Assembly: GCF_021228235.1 (NCBI RefSeq) | Contig: NZ_JAJQRG010000002.1 | Coordinates: forward strand, 558,001-622,000 | DNA length: 64,000 nucleotides | Source: Pseudophaeobacter flagellatus | GTDB lineage: Bacteria > Pseudomonadota > Alphaproteobacteria > Rhodobacterales > Rhodobacteraceae | Direction of reading: 5' to 3' | Part shown: one piece after another, positions 9,110-17,919 of the stretch | Layout of the letters: each line of letters opens with the position of its first letter | Numbering within the stretch: position 1 is the stretch's first letter | Program-made: the position numbers and the translations under genes | The notes under the pieces: generated by a model | What the model saw: only the letters and a program-made list of their open reading frames with translations | The model's database searches: none | What the model was told of the DNA's origin: nothing

Positions 9110-10198
9110 ATGACACCAACCGACGATCCAATTGACGCACCAGCCGGTGCCACTCCAGCCGCCTCTGCCACAGGGTTGAGCCCGCTGGAAAAGCTGGGCT
9201 GGCAGCCGTTTTTTGCGGATCAGGTGGTGGATGAAGATCTGCAGGTAACCCCGCCGGTGCGGGTGGTCGAGGCCCATCGCAGCGGGCTGCGGGTGCGGGG
9301 GGATGGCATTGATCAGGTGGTGCCCCCCAAGCTGGCCGCTACTGTGGGCGACTGGGTATTGCTGGACCGGGTGCTGCCGACCTCTAGCCGGGTGCTGGAG
9401 CGCAAGAGCCTGTTCAAACGCCGAGCGCCGGGCCATGACCGCAGCCTGCAGCTGATTGCCGCCAATACCGACACCAGTTTCATTGTTTCCTCCTGCAACC
9501 CGGATTTCAATCTGGCCCGGCTGGAACGCTATCTGGCGCTTGCCTTTGGGGCCGGGGTAAACCCTGTGGTCCTGCTGACCAAGCCGGACCTTTGCGACGA
9601 CCCGACACCCTATGTAACCCAGGCTGAAGCGATATCGGACCGGGTGCCTGTGGTGCTGCTGAACGCCAAGAGCGCCGAGGCCAAGGCGCAACTGGCCCCC
9701 TGGTGCAAACCTGGCGAAACGCTGGTGTTCCTTGGGTCTTCCGGGGTGGGGAAATCAACCCTTGTCAACGCGCTGTTTGGCAAAGAAACGGCCGAGACCG
9801 CCGCGATCCGCGAAGATGACGCGCGCGGCCGCCACACCACCCGGCACCGCCACATGCGGTTTCTACCCAATGGCTGCGCGGTGATGGATACGCCGGGCAT
9901 GCGCGAATTACAGATGGCCGAGGCCGAAAGCGGCATTGCCGATCTGTTCGAGGATCTGACGGAACTGGCCAGCCAGTGTAAATTTCGCAATTGCAAACAT
10001 CAAAGCGAGCCGGGCTGTGCCCTGACCGCCGCCTTGGCCGAGGGCACCGTTACCCAGGCGCGGCTGGAGCGCTGGAACAAGCTGGCGGCGGAGGATTTGT
10101 TCAACACCGCCTCGCTGGCAGAGCGCAAGGGCAGCGACAAGGTGCTGCACAAGACCATTCGCGCGGTCCAGAAACGCAACAAGAAGTCACGCCGCTAG
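9110..10198 (+). CDS. rsgA: Ribosome small subunit-dependent GTPase A
   Basis: Circularly permuted GTPase that checks 30S subunit maturation. The 362 residues read: OB-fold N-terminal part (DGIDQVVPPKLAATVGDWVL), then G4 (TKPD, about residue 156), then the P-loop GSSGVGKST (about 209-217), then switch region and DTPGM (G3), and finally the zinc finger with Cys291, Cys296, His298 and Cys304 (CKFRNCKHQSEPGC). The order G4-G1-G3 is diagnostic. A GTG at 9104 is also in frame; the ATG at 9110 has better spacing from GAAAG at about 9095. The N-terminal 20 residues are Ala/Pro-rich and probably disordered. Confidence 0.95.
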   Translation: MTPTDDPIDAPAGATPAASATGLSPLEKLGWQPFFADQVVDEDLQVTPPVRVVEAHRSGLRVRGDGIDQVVPPKLAATVGDWVLLDRVLPTSSRVLERKSLFKRRAPGHDRSLQLIAANTDTSFIVSSCNPDFNLARLERYLALAFGAGVNPVVLLTKPDLCDDPTPYVTQAEAISDRVPVVLLNAKSAEAKAQLAPWCKPGETLVFLGSSGVGKSTLVNALFGKETAETAAIREDDARGRHTTRHRHMRFLPNGCAVMDTPGMRELQMAEAESGIADLFEDLTELASQCKFRNCKHQSEPGCALTAALAEGTVTQARLERWNKLAAEDLFNTASLAERKGSDKVLHKTIRAVQKRNKKSRR

Positions 10199-10266
10199 GG
10201 GCTGTTTTTGACATTAACGCCCGGAAATCGGCGACGCGCCTGGCCGGGATTGGCTAGGCTGGCCCC

Positions 10267-11331
10267 ATGATGTTTGACCTGCCTGATTCCCAGACGCTCT
10301 ATACAGCGCTTTGTGCCCGCGATCCCGCCTATGAAGGGCGCGCCTATGTGGGCGTGTCCTCTACCGGGATTTTTTGTCGCCTGACCTGCCCGGCGCGCAA
10401 CCCCAAGTTTGAAAACTGTCAGTTCTTTGCCAGCCCCGGTGCCTGTATCGAAGCGGGGTTTCGTGCCTGCAAACGCTGCAAGCCGCTGAAGGCGGCGGCC
10501 GGTGATGACCCGTTGGTGCAACCCTTGATCGACGCGCTGGAGGCACGCCCGACCCATCGCTGGCGCGAGGGGGATCTGGTGGCGTTAGGGCATGATCCCT
10601 CTACCGTGCGGCGGGCCTTCAAGCGCCATTTTGGCATGACCTTTCTGGAGATGGCCCGGCAGCGTCGGCTGCGTGAAGGCTTTACCGCGCTTTCTGCCGG
10701 GGCGCCGGTGATTGCGGCGCAGATTGATGCGGGTTTTGACAGCCCTTCGGCCTTTCGCGCAGCCTTTGCCAGGTTGGTGGGGATGGCGCCGGGAGCATTT
10801 CGCCGTGATGCGCTGCTTTTGGCGGATTGGATCGACACGCCGCTGGGGGCGATGATCGCCATCAGCTGTCCGCACCGGCTGCATTTGCTGGAATTTGCCG
10901 ACCGCAAGGCGCTGCCGCGTGAAATGATCCGGCTGCAAAAGGCGCAGCTAGGTGGTGTCGGCTTTGGCCGCCCACCGCCAACCCAGCAGATCGCCGCAGA
11001 GCTGGCGCGCTATTTCGCTGGGGAGGTTGCCCGGTTTCAGACGCCGCTGGCGCTGCATGGCACGGCCTTTGAACAAGAGGTCTGGCGCCACCTGTTGCAG
11101 ATCCCCGCGGGCGAGACTCGCAGCTATTCGCAGATCGCCCGTGATCTGGGGCGCGCCAGCGCGACACGGGCAGTGGCGCGGGCCAATGGCAGCAACCAGA
11201 TTGCCGTGGTGATCCCCTGTCATCGGGTGTTGGCGGCAGATGGCAGCCTGACCGGATATGGCGGTGGGCTGTGGCGCAAACAGCGCCTAATCGAGATAGA
11301 GACCGGTTTTCGCAGCCGCCTGATGGCCTGA
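10267..11331 (+). CDS. ada: Ada-type bifunctional methyltransferase / transcription activator
   Basis: Repairs alkylated DNA by transferring methyl groups to its own cysteines and activates the adaptive response. 354 residues. The N-terminal zinc domain has Cys37 and Cys41 (FCRLTCPARNP) and Cys68 and Cys71 (ACKRC), the four ligands of the phosphotriester-accepting centre. An AraC-type helix-turn-helix follows at about residues 90-180. The C-terminal O6-methylguanine methyltransferase domain carries the acceptor Cys318 in VVIPCHRVLAADGS. All key residues are present, so it should be functional in both repair and regulation. The gene is 68 bp after rsgA on the same strand and probably has its own promoter. 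Confidence 0.95.
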   Translation: MMFDLPDSQTLYTALCARDPAYEGRAYVGVSSTGIFCRLTCPARNPKFENCQFFASPGACIEAGFRACKRCKPLKAAAGDDPLVQPLIDALEARPTHRWREGDLVALGHDPSTVRRAFKRHFGMTFLEMARQRRLREGFTALSAGAPVIAAQIDAGFDSPSAFRAAFARLVGMAPGAFRRDALLLADWIDTPLGAMIAISCPHRLHLLEFADRKALPREMIRLQKAQLGGVGFGRPPPTQQIAAELARYFAGEVARFQTPLALHGTAFEQEVWRHLLQIPAGETRSYSQIARDLGRASATRAVARANGSNQIAVVIPCHRVLAADGSLTGYGGGLWRKQRLIEIETGFRSRLMA

Positions 11332-11346
11332 CCGGCCCTGCTGGGC

Positions 11347-11727
11347 CTAGCTGGTTTCCAGACAGTGGCGGCGAAAGGCCCGTTTCAGCATGTCAAGCTC
11401 GGCGCGCAGTAGTTCGATTTCGGCGCGCATATCATCCACGGTCGCCTCGCCTGCGATCAGGGAAAAGCTGTCCAGCTTCTGCCCGCCGCTGCCGCCTTCG
11501 GCGATGACAAAGGTCTGCACCCCATCGGCAATGGCCGTTGCCGGAATGGTGATGTGCAGGTTCCATTCAGCGTCGGTGCTGCCTTCGCTGATCACCACCC
11601 CGTCGAGCGGGCGATCCTGAAACAGGACCTGGATATCGGGCGGCAGGCCAGTGTCGTTGGCGCCGGTGATCACGCCTTCCCAGGTGCCGTTGCGAAAGCG
11701 GATCTTGGTAACGGTGAGCTTGCTCAT
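11347..11727 (-). CDS. Conserved hypothetical protein with C-terminal coiled coil
   Basis: 126 residues, not recognised. The first 90 residues look beta-rich (KLTVTKIRFRNGTWEGVITG, then DIQVLFQDRPLDGVVISEG, then WNLHITIPATAI), suggesting a small sandwich domain. The last 35 residues form a heptad-like amphipathic helix (MRAEIELLRAELDMLKRAF). No signal peptide or membrane segment is visible. The start follows a purine-rich AGGCCCCGAAAG. It lies 11 bp downstream of the 253-residue gene on the same strand, so the two are probably one transcript. It converges with ada, whose stop is only 15 bp away. Confidence 0.7.
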   Translation of the reverse strand: MSKLTVTKIRFRNGTWEGVITGANDTGLPPDIQVLFQDRPLDGVVISEGSTDAEWNLHITIPATAIADGVQTFVIAEGGSGGQKLDSFSLIAGEATVDDMRAEIELLRAELDMLKRAFRRHCLETS

Positions 11728-11738
11728 CTTTCGGGGCC

Positions 11739-12500
11739 TCAGATGTTGGCGCGACGATAGCGCGCAAAGGTCAGATCGCGGAGTATCACCTGGTTCATGT
11801 CCGGCGCTTCAAAGATGAGATCCAGCCAGATCCGCTCGATGCGCTTTTCGTTCAGGGTGGAATAGGCGAGGTCGTATTCGACGGTGACGTTTTTTTCACC
11901 CAGGGGCAATTCGCGCACCAGCTGTTCGGTATTGGGCCCGTTGCGAATGTTCAGCCGGGCAAAGATCTCCAGCGGCTTTTCGCTCTCTAGGATGGCGTCG
12001 ACACGGATCAGGTGATGCCGGGCAAGGTTGGTACAGGCTTCGGGCGGCAGATCCACCACCAGCGACAGGAAAGAGCCGTCAAACTTGAACACATCCATGC
12101 GCAGGCCAAAAGGCGCCAGATCTTCTTCGCGGCTGTTACGTAGCTGGCGCAGGGTCAGTTCGGAAATGCTGCAATCATGGAACAGGCTGACCTCTTCGCC
12201 GAGCCTGGATTTCGACGGCACCGAAGACAGCCCCGGAGCAGGCAGCGGCCCGCGCCAGAGCTCTGGTCGCCAGGACCAATCGGTGCCATGCGGGCGGGGA
12301 AAGGCGGAAGTACCGATCTGCGGCAAGGCCAGGCGTCCGTCTGCGATATGGATCAGCCGGTCCAGCTGGCCATGCAGGGCGCGCGCCTGATTGCGCTGCT
12401 GGCGCAGCTGCGGCAGCGCCATGGTTGCGGCCTGCGCCACTTCGCGCCGCCAGCGGCGCAGCGCCTGCCAGTGAAACACCCTGTTCAATAAACCGCCCAT
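11739..12500 (-). CDS. Conserved hypothetical protein (possibly DUF6478 family)
   Basis: 253 residues, soluble, no signal peptide. The N-terminal 60 residues are basic and helical (RRWRREVAQAATMALPQLRQ), followed by a conserved-looking block DWSWRPELWRGPLPAPG and a C-terminal beta-rich half (FDGSFLSLVVDLPPEA, RIWLDLIFEAPDMNQVILR). I recall similar Rhodobacteraceae proteins carried as DUF6478, but the assignment is from memory of sequence style only. A carbohydrate-binding-like or membrane-associated role is conceivable but unsupported. Co-directional with the downstream 126-residue gene and with the upstream lipoprotein gene. Confidence 0.68.
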   Translation of the reverse strand: MGGLLNRVFHWQALRRWRREVAQAATMALPQLRQQRNQARALHGQLDRLIHIADGRLALPQIGTSAFPRPHGTDWSWRPELWRGPLPAPGLSSVPSKSRLGEEVSLFHDCSISELTLRQLRNSREEDLAPFGLRMDVFKFDGSFLSLVVDLPPEACTNLARHHLIRVDAILESEKPLEIFARLNIRNGPNTEQLVRELPLGEKNVTVEYDLAYSTLNEKRIERIWLDLIFEAPDMNQVILRDLTFARYRRANI

Positions 12501-12578
12501 ATCGCCTGTCGCTACCTTTGATTGCCCGCCAGCCTGTGCGGATGCCTGCCCCCAGATCGGGATCTTTGTTCTGGCCTG

Positions 12579-13445
12579 TCAGTCCGCTGCCAATCTAGCC
12601 GGGGCAGCGGGGGGAAATAAACCTGCAATTTTTTGCCGCATCGATTGTTGCTGGCGGCGTTTCTGCGGGGGCTGCTGCGCTGCCGGGCTGGCGGCGGCGA
12701 TCGGGCGCGCCCTGGGGCGCAGGCCTGATGCTGTGGGGCTGGCTGCGGCAGGCGCGGTTGGGCGGGTCGCGGCTGTGGCTGGCTCTACTTGGCTGGCGGC
12801 AAGGCTGCGCCGGGCCATTTCGGTCAACAGATTCGCGCCGTTTCGCCCAAGCAGCGGGCTGCCTTCGGGGGCATAGAGCGCCAGCAGCACCAGCTGATCC
12901 CTGATCACAAAGGCACCACGCCAATGATCTGCACTTGCGGCGGAAACCCCCATGGCGCCATGGCCGGGCCAGCGTAGTTTGATCAGTGGCAACAGCCCCT
13001 TGTCATTGTAAGACAACAGCTGTGCCCCTGGGGCAGAGCGGGCCAGCTCGGCGGTTGAAGGCGGCTCGCTCTGGCTGGTCTTGCCCAGGGTGGCAGTGAT
13101 CACGGCAGCGCGGTGACGACCAAACAGGCTTGGGCCTTGCAATAGATTGCAGCGCGGCAGCAGAGCAAAGCCGTCATCGGGGCCTTGGCGCAGCGTGGCC
13201 TGGTCAATGCAGTGTCCCCTGGGTGCCACCAGGGTGACGGCACCTTTGGCCAGGCGGACCTGTGTTGGCGCCTGGCCCGGCGCAGTGCCCTGCCGCGAAG
13301 TCTGGCCAGAACTTGCGCCGGGGGCGGCAAAGGAAAACCCGGTTTCTGGCAGCGGGCCGCAGGCCGACAGAGCGCCGATCAGCGCAAGGGCGGCAAGGCG
13401 CGCCCCCCTCCCGCCAGGCGATCGCTGCTGCGCGTTCCGTCGCAT
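12579..13445 (-). CDS. Putative lipoprotein of unknown function
   Basis: From the ATG at 13445 the protein has a basic n-region, a hydrophobic stretch (LAALALIGALSAC) and a lipobox LSAC, so it is probably exported and lipid-anchored. The mature part is about 260 residues. The middle contains GHCIDQATLRQG, a Cys pair (DDGFALLPRCN) and a hydrophobic LVLLALYAPEGSPL; the last 80 residues are Ala/Pro/Gln-rich and probably disordered. In-frame ATGs at 13508 and 13592 give longer versions, but the n-region would then be unusually long. Transcribed divergently from the giant ABC-like gene. Function unknown. Confidence 0.65.
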   Translation of the reverse strand: MRRNAQQRSPGGRGARLAALALIGALSACGPLPETGFSFAAPGASSGQTSRQGTAPGQAPTQVRLAKGAVTLVAPRGHCIDQATLRQGPDDGFALLPRCNLLQGPSLFGRHRAAVITATLGKTSQSEPPSTAELARSAPGAQLLSYNDKGLLPLIKLRWPGHGAMGVSAASADHWRGAFVIRDQLVLLALYAPEGSPLLGRNGANLLTEMARRSLAASQVEPATAATRPTAPAAASPTASGLRPRARPIAAASPAAQQPPQKRRQQQSMRQKIAGLFPPAAPARLAAD

Positions 13446-13764
13446 TCTCCAGCGCCCATCCGGCCCGGTGTGCAGAGCCAAGGCCCGGCGTAGCGTAGTA
13501 GCATTCATCTTTGTTGGTCTTCTGACCGCGCGGGCCAGCCCTTGTTGCCCCGGAATTGGGGTCTGTTGTTCTGGGAGCTGCAATAAATCCACCCTTTCGG
13601 CAGCGCAAGTGAACAGCAGCGTGACCTAGATCACCTTGCTTTTGTCCAATATGGTGCATACCCAGACCAAGTTTTGATACAGTGACCCAATTTCTGCTGC
13701 ACACGGCAAGCCGGTGACCAGCGCAAGACCCTACCGTGCAGCTTTTATGCCACAAGGACCGGCT
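13446..13764. other. Divergent intergenic region before the ABC-like gene
   Basis: About 320 bp between the start codons of the lipoprotein gene and the giant ABC-like gene. It contains alternative in-frame starts for both genes and presumably two divergent promoters. AAGGA at 13754-13758, six bases before the ATG at 13765, is a good ribosome binding site and decides that start. No repeat or RNA gene seen. Confidence 0.5.
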
Positions 13765-16700
13765 ATGCCATCAACGCTGTTTTTGTTTATCTGGCGCTAT
13801 TCCAAGCGGCAGCAGCTGGGTCTTCTGGGGCTGACGCTGCTGATCTTTCCCTTTCTCTATGCCGCCTTGGAACTGCCCAAGCGGATCATCAATGATGCCA
13901 TCGGCGCGCCGGAACCCATTATTATGGTCTGGGGCCATGAGATGAGCCAGGTCAGCTATCTGCTGGTGCTATGCTGTGGGTTTCTGGCGGCAGTTGTGGT
14001 GTCCGGGATGCTGAAGATGCGGCTGAACACCGCCAAGGGCGTGGTGGCGGAACGGCTGCTGCGGCGGCTGCGCTATAGTCTGATCAGCCGGATGATCCGC
14101 TTTCCCAAGCCCTATTTCCGCACCACCAGCCAGGGAGAGCTGGTGTCGATGATCACCTCGGAAAGCGAACCGATGGGCGGCCTGATGGGCGATGCGCTGG
14201 CGCAGCCGGTGTTTCAGGCAGGGCAGATGCTGACCATCGTGGTCTTTCTGTTCATGCAAAGCGTCTGGTTCGGGCTGGTGTCGATTGCGCTGATCCCATT
14301 GCAGGCCTGGCTGATCCCGCTGTTGCAGCGCCAGATCAACCTGCTGAACAAAGAGCGCATCCAGGAGGTGCGCGCCCTGGCCGCTGAAATCGGTGAAACC
14401 GCCGCCGGGATCTCTGATTTGCGGGGCAATGGCGGCTGGCGTTTCCGTCTGGCGCAGATCTCGGATCGGCTGGGGCGCTTGTTTGAAATCCGTCGCCGGA
14501 TCTACAACAAGAAGTACTTCATGAAGTTCCTCAACAACCTGATCGGCCATATGACACCCTTTGTGTTTTATTCCGCTGGTGGGGTTCTGGCGATCCGTGG
14601 CGAAATCACCGTCGGCGCGTTGGTGGCGGGGCTTGCGGCCTACAAGGATCTTTCGGCCCCCTGGAAAGAGCTTTTGACCTATTACAACCAGGTGCAGGAC
14701 ATGGGGCTGCGCTGGTCGATCATGACTGAACGCTTTGCGCCCAAGGGCATGATCGATGCGGCCCTGATCGAGGGCATGCCCGATGATCTGCCGCATCTGC
14801 GTGGCGATGTGGTGTTTCGCAATGTGTCGCTGCGCGATGGCGATGGCAATATGGTGCTGGAAGATCTCTCGTTCACCATTCCCGAAGGTGCGCGGGTGGC
14901 GGTGCAGGCCAGCACTGATGCCGAGCGCAGGGCCTTTGCCCAGTTGCTGACCCGTGACGTGCTGCCGACGCGGGGCTCTATTCTGCTGGGCGGGCACCGG
15001 CTGGAGGCGCTGCATCAGGGGGTGATTGCAGCACGTGTTGGCTATGCCTATTCGCAGCCCTATCTGTTTGATGGCTCGCTGGGGGACAATGTGCTGATGC
15101 CGCTGCGTGCGACGCCACAGCTGCCACGGCCTTCGGTGCGGACCCAGCGTCAAATCACCGAGGCTGGCCGCGCTGGCAATAGCACTGACCCGCTGGAGGC
15201 GGATTGGGTCAATCCGGCGCTTGCCGGGCTGGGGTCCGAAGGCGATCTGCGCGACTGGTGGTTCCAATTGATAGAGGCCATGGGCGTCGATCAAGAACTG
15301 TTCCGCCGCACCCTGAAGACGCAGTTTCAGATCGGCAGCCATCCGGCGCTGGAACAACAGATCGTGGCACTGCGGCCACTGATCAAGCAGCGGCTGATGG
15401 CGGCGGGGCTGAACAGTGTGGTGCATCACTTTGACCCAGAGAGCTTTCATCCGGCGGTGCCCCTGGCCGTCAATATTCTGTTTGCCGCCCCTCGACGAGA
15501 AATCTCCCCCGAAGAGCTATTGGCGCCGGGGCGGCTGTTTTATCAGGTGATTCAGGATCAACATCTGGAAACCGAGACCCTGGGCATTGGCCTTGGCGTG
15601 GCAGAGATCCTGGTCAAGACCTTTGGCCGCGACAACTATGACCATCCGCTGTTCCAACGGCTTGGCCTGGATGAAGCGCTTTATGCCCGCCTGTGCAGCG
15701 CCGTTGAGGAACACACCGCCCTGCAAAGCCAGTCGCCCGTGTCGGCCGAAGGGCTTAGCGAAGCGGCGCGGGCGAGCTTGATGACCATTCCGTTTTTGCT
15801 CTCGGCTGAGCAGATCGGCCCCGGTTTCCCAAAAGGGTTCAAGGCGCGCATTCTGAACATTCGCGCGACCATTGGTGCGGCCTTGCGGGCGCGCTCTGGC
15901 GGGCTGTTTGTGCCGCTGGACCCGGCGGCCTATGTGCCGCGCCTCTCGGTGCTGGAAAACGCGCTTTATGGAAAAATCTCGCGCCATGCCGGCAACAAGG
16001 CGCATCAGGTCGAAGCCCTGGTGAGCGAGGTGATGACCGAACAGGGGCTGAACAAACGGTTGGCGCTGATCCTTTACGATCTTCCCTCTGGGCTGGGCGG
16101 GTCGCTGTTGGACCCGATGTTCCGCGAGCGTGCTGCCTTTACCCGCGCGGCGATCAAACGCCCCGATATCCTGATCCTGGATCGGGCCCTGGCCAGTCAT
16201 GATTCTGCCAGCCGCCTGCGCACCCGCGACCGGCTGCGCGATTTGCTGCCCGCCAGCACCATGATCTTTATGGAGGATGAATTCCGCCACCCAGAGCGCT
16301 ACGACCTGTTTGTCGAGATCCGCGATGGCCGCATAGACGGGGTTGAACGGCGGATGGATCCCAGCCCCGAGGGGCTGGCGGCAGAGGATTTCCGGCAAAA
16401 AACCGAGGTGATTGCCCGCGCCGATCTGTTTGCGCAGCTGGACACCCGCAACCAGCGTCTGCTGGCCTTCTCCGCCCAGTGGCACCGGGTGGCAGAGGGG
16501 GAGCTGGTGTTTGCCCAAGGCGAAAGCGGCGATGCCGTCTATCTCTGTCTGGAGGGGCGGGCAGAGCTGTTCTGGCCCGAGGCCTTGGGCGGTGCTGGCG
16601 GCGTCGGCGCGGTGCCAGTGACCGTGATCGAGCCGGGCCGCTTGATTGGCGATCTGGCCGTGATCTTGCAGCAGCCGCGTGAAATGGACCTGCGCGCCGT

Positions 16701-16941
16701 GGTCGACTGCCTGTTTCTGCGCATCGGGGCCGAGGAATATCGTGCGGTGATCGAGAGCGATGCCCGGGTAGCGACCCAGTTGCTTGAGACGGTTGCGGGA
16801 CATTTGGTGGGCCTGGCAAAACAGGTGCGGCTTGCCGGGTTTCCGATGGCAGAGGGGCTGGAGGTTGCAGTCTTTCCCGTTTCGGGCTCTGGTGCGTCTG
16901 GCGCGGATGATCCCGGATCTTCCGACGCGCCGGACAGATGA
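13765..16941 (+). CDS. ABC-transporter-like protein with degenerate ATPase and cNMP-binding domain
   Basis: 1058 residues. Residues about 1-310 resemble an ABC exporter membrane domain with several hydrophobic segments (LGLLGLTLLIFPFLYAAL, VSYLLVLCCGFLAAVVVSG). Residues about 347-810 resemble a nucleotide-binding domain starting VVFRNVSLRDGDGNMVLEDL, but Walker A is replaced by VAVQASTDAERRAF (no G-x4-GK), the signature by LPSGLGGSLLD, and Walker B reads ILILDRAL with Arg in place of the catalytic Glu. About 270 residues of unknown helical sequence are inserted between the two halves of this domain (about 445-715). Residues about 880-1015 form a Crp-like cyclic-nucleotide-binding domain (GELVFAQGESGDAVYLCLEG, then RLIGDLAVI). 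It is most likely not an active ATPase transporter but a membrane scaffold or sensor. The CPBP protease gene follows 24 bp downstream. Confidence 0.85.
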   Translation: MPSTLFLFIWRYSKRQQLGLLGLTLLIFPFLYAALELPKRIINDAIGAPEPIIMVWGHEMSQVSYLLVLCCGFLAAVVVSGMLKMRLNTAKGVVAERLLRRLRYSLISRMIRFPKPYFRTTSQGELVSMITSESEPMGGLMGDALAQPVFQAGQMLTIVVFLFMQSVWFGLVSIALIPLQAWLIPLLQRQINLLNKERIQEVRALAAEIGETAAGISDLRGNGGWRFRLAQISDRLGRLFEIRRRIYNKKYFMKFLNNLIGHMTPFVFYSAGGVLAIRGEITVGALVAGLAAYKDLSAPWKELLTYYNQVQDMGLRWSIMTERFAPKGMIDAALIEGMPDDLPHLRGDVVFRNVSLRDGDGNMVLEDLSFTIPEGARVAVQASTDAERRAFAQLLTRDVLPTRGSILLGGHRLEALHQGVIAARVGYAYSQPYLFDGSLGDNVLMPLRATPQLPRPSVRTQRQITEAGRAGNSTDPLEADWVNPALAGLGSEGDLRDWWFQLIEAMGVDQELFRRTLKTQFQIGSHPALEQQIVALRPLIKQRLMAAGLNSVVHHFDPESFHPAVPLAVNILFAAPRREISPEELLAPGRLFYQVIQDQHLETETLGIGLGVAEILVKTFGRDNYDHPLFQRLGLDEALYARLCSAVEEHTALQSQSPVSAEGLSEAARASLMTIPFLLSAEQIGPGFPKGFKARILNIRATIGAALRARSGGLFVPLDPAAYVPRLSVLENALYGKISRHAGNKAHQVEALVSEVMTEQGLNKRLALILYDLPSGLGGSLLDPMFRERAAFTRAAIKRPDILILDRALASHDSASRLRTRDRLRDLLPASTMIFMEDEFRHPERYDLFVEIRDGRIDGVERRMDPSPEGLAAEDFRQKTEVIARADLFAQLDTRNQRLLAFSAQWHRVAEGELVFAQGESGDAVYLCLEGRAELFWPEALGGAGGVGAVPVTVIEPGRLIGDLAVILQQPREMDLRAVVDCLFLRIGAEEYRAVIESDARVATQLLETVAGHLVGLAKQVRLAGFPMAEGLEVAVFPVSGSGASGADDPGSSDAPDR

Positions 16942-16965
16942 GACCCAGACAGAGGGCAGGGTAGT

Positions 16966-17856
16966 ATGAATGCAGAATCCGCCTATCGGGCGCATGAAAC
17001 CCTGGTGGCACCGGGGCGGGCGAAATCCCATATCTGGCGGATACTGGCCGGGCTTGGCATCATTGCAGGTGTCAGCTACGCGCTGAACCTCGGGGCCTTT
17101 TTACTGATTCTGCAGCTGACCTCTGCGGCGGATCTGGCATCCGTGGTACAGGGCAGCACGCCTGCGGCGATGCTGCTGGTACTGGTGACCTTTGGCTTTA
17201 TGGCGCTGGGGGCCGGCTTGGCGGCGCGGCTGTTGCAGGGGCGCTCTTTTGTCAGCCTGATCGGGCCGCTGGTGCCGATGCTGCACCAGTTTACCCAGGT
17301 CTTTTTGCGGTTGCTGATTGTCTTTGGCATCGTGCTGTTGCTGCCGCCTTATGATTTTGGCGCGCCGCTGGTGCCCAATGTCGCGCTGCCGCTCTGGCTG
17401 GGGCTGCTGCCACTGTCGCTTTTGGCGGTTTTGGTGCAGGTCAGCGCTGAAGAAGTGGTGTTTCGTGGCTATCTGCAACAGGCGCTGGCGGCGCGATTTC
17501 AAAATCCGTTGATCTGGCTGCTGCTGCCTGCGGCGCTGTTTGGGCTGGCCCATTACATGCCGCAAGAGGCGGGCGACAATGCATGGCTCTTGTGTCTGTG
17601 GGCCATGGGCTTTGGCTTGGTAACGGCAGATCTGACCGCGCGGGCCGGCACGCTTGGCCCGGCCATTGCGGTGCATTTCTTTAACAATATTGTTGCCTTG
17701 CTGATTGTGGCATCGCCTAGCAGCCTGAACGGGTTGGGGCTTTACCTGCTGCCCTATGATCTGTCGGATGTGGCAGGGTTGCGGCCCTGGCTGCTGGTGG
17801 ACTGCGCTACCATGCTGGTGGCCTGGCTAGTGGCGCGACTGGCGATACGGCGCTGA
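16966..17856 (+). CDS. CPBP family intramembrane metalloprotease
   Basis: Multi-pass membrane protein (296 residues, about eight hydrophobic segments) of the CAAX-protease/bacteriocin-processing (CPBP, ABI) family. The diagnostic residues are present: Glu162-Glu163-x3-Arg167 (SAEEVVFRGYL), His196 (FGLAHYM), and His237 with Asn240/Asn241 (HFFNNIVAL). These form the glutamate/histidine active site of type II CAAX prenyl proteases. The substrate is unknown in bacteria of this group. It starts 24 bp after the ABC-like protein and shares its strand, so the two are probably co-expressed and may act together at the membrane. Confidence 0.88.
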   Translation: MNAESAYRAHETLVAPGRAKSHIWRILAGLGIIAGVSYALNLGAFLLILQLTSAADLASVVQGSTPAAMLLVLVTFGFMALGAGLAARLLQGRSFVSLIGPLVPMLHQFTQVFLRLLIVFGIVLLLPPYDFGAPLVPNVALPLWLGLLPLSLLAVLVQVSAEEVVFRGYLQQALAARFQNPLIWLLLPAALFGLAHYMPQEAGDNAWLLCLWAMGFGLVTADLTARAGTLGPAIAVHFFNNIVALLIVASPSSLNGLGLYLLPYDLSDVAGLRPWLLVDCATMLVAWLVARLAIRR

Positions 17857-17919
17857 TTGCAATTCGCGTCAATGCACCTTATCTGGGATGCCAAACCGGC
17901 CCCCCGATAGAGGCATGAT

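Noticed and set aside
13969-15450. Long minus-strand frame (493 codons) inside the ABC-like gene
   Set aside because: Shadow of high-GC coding sequence; composition His/Gln-rich with no domain.
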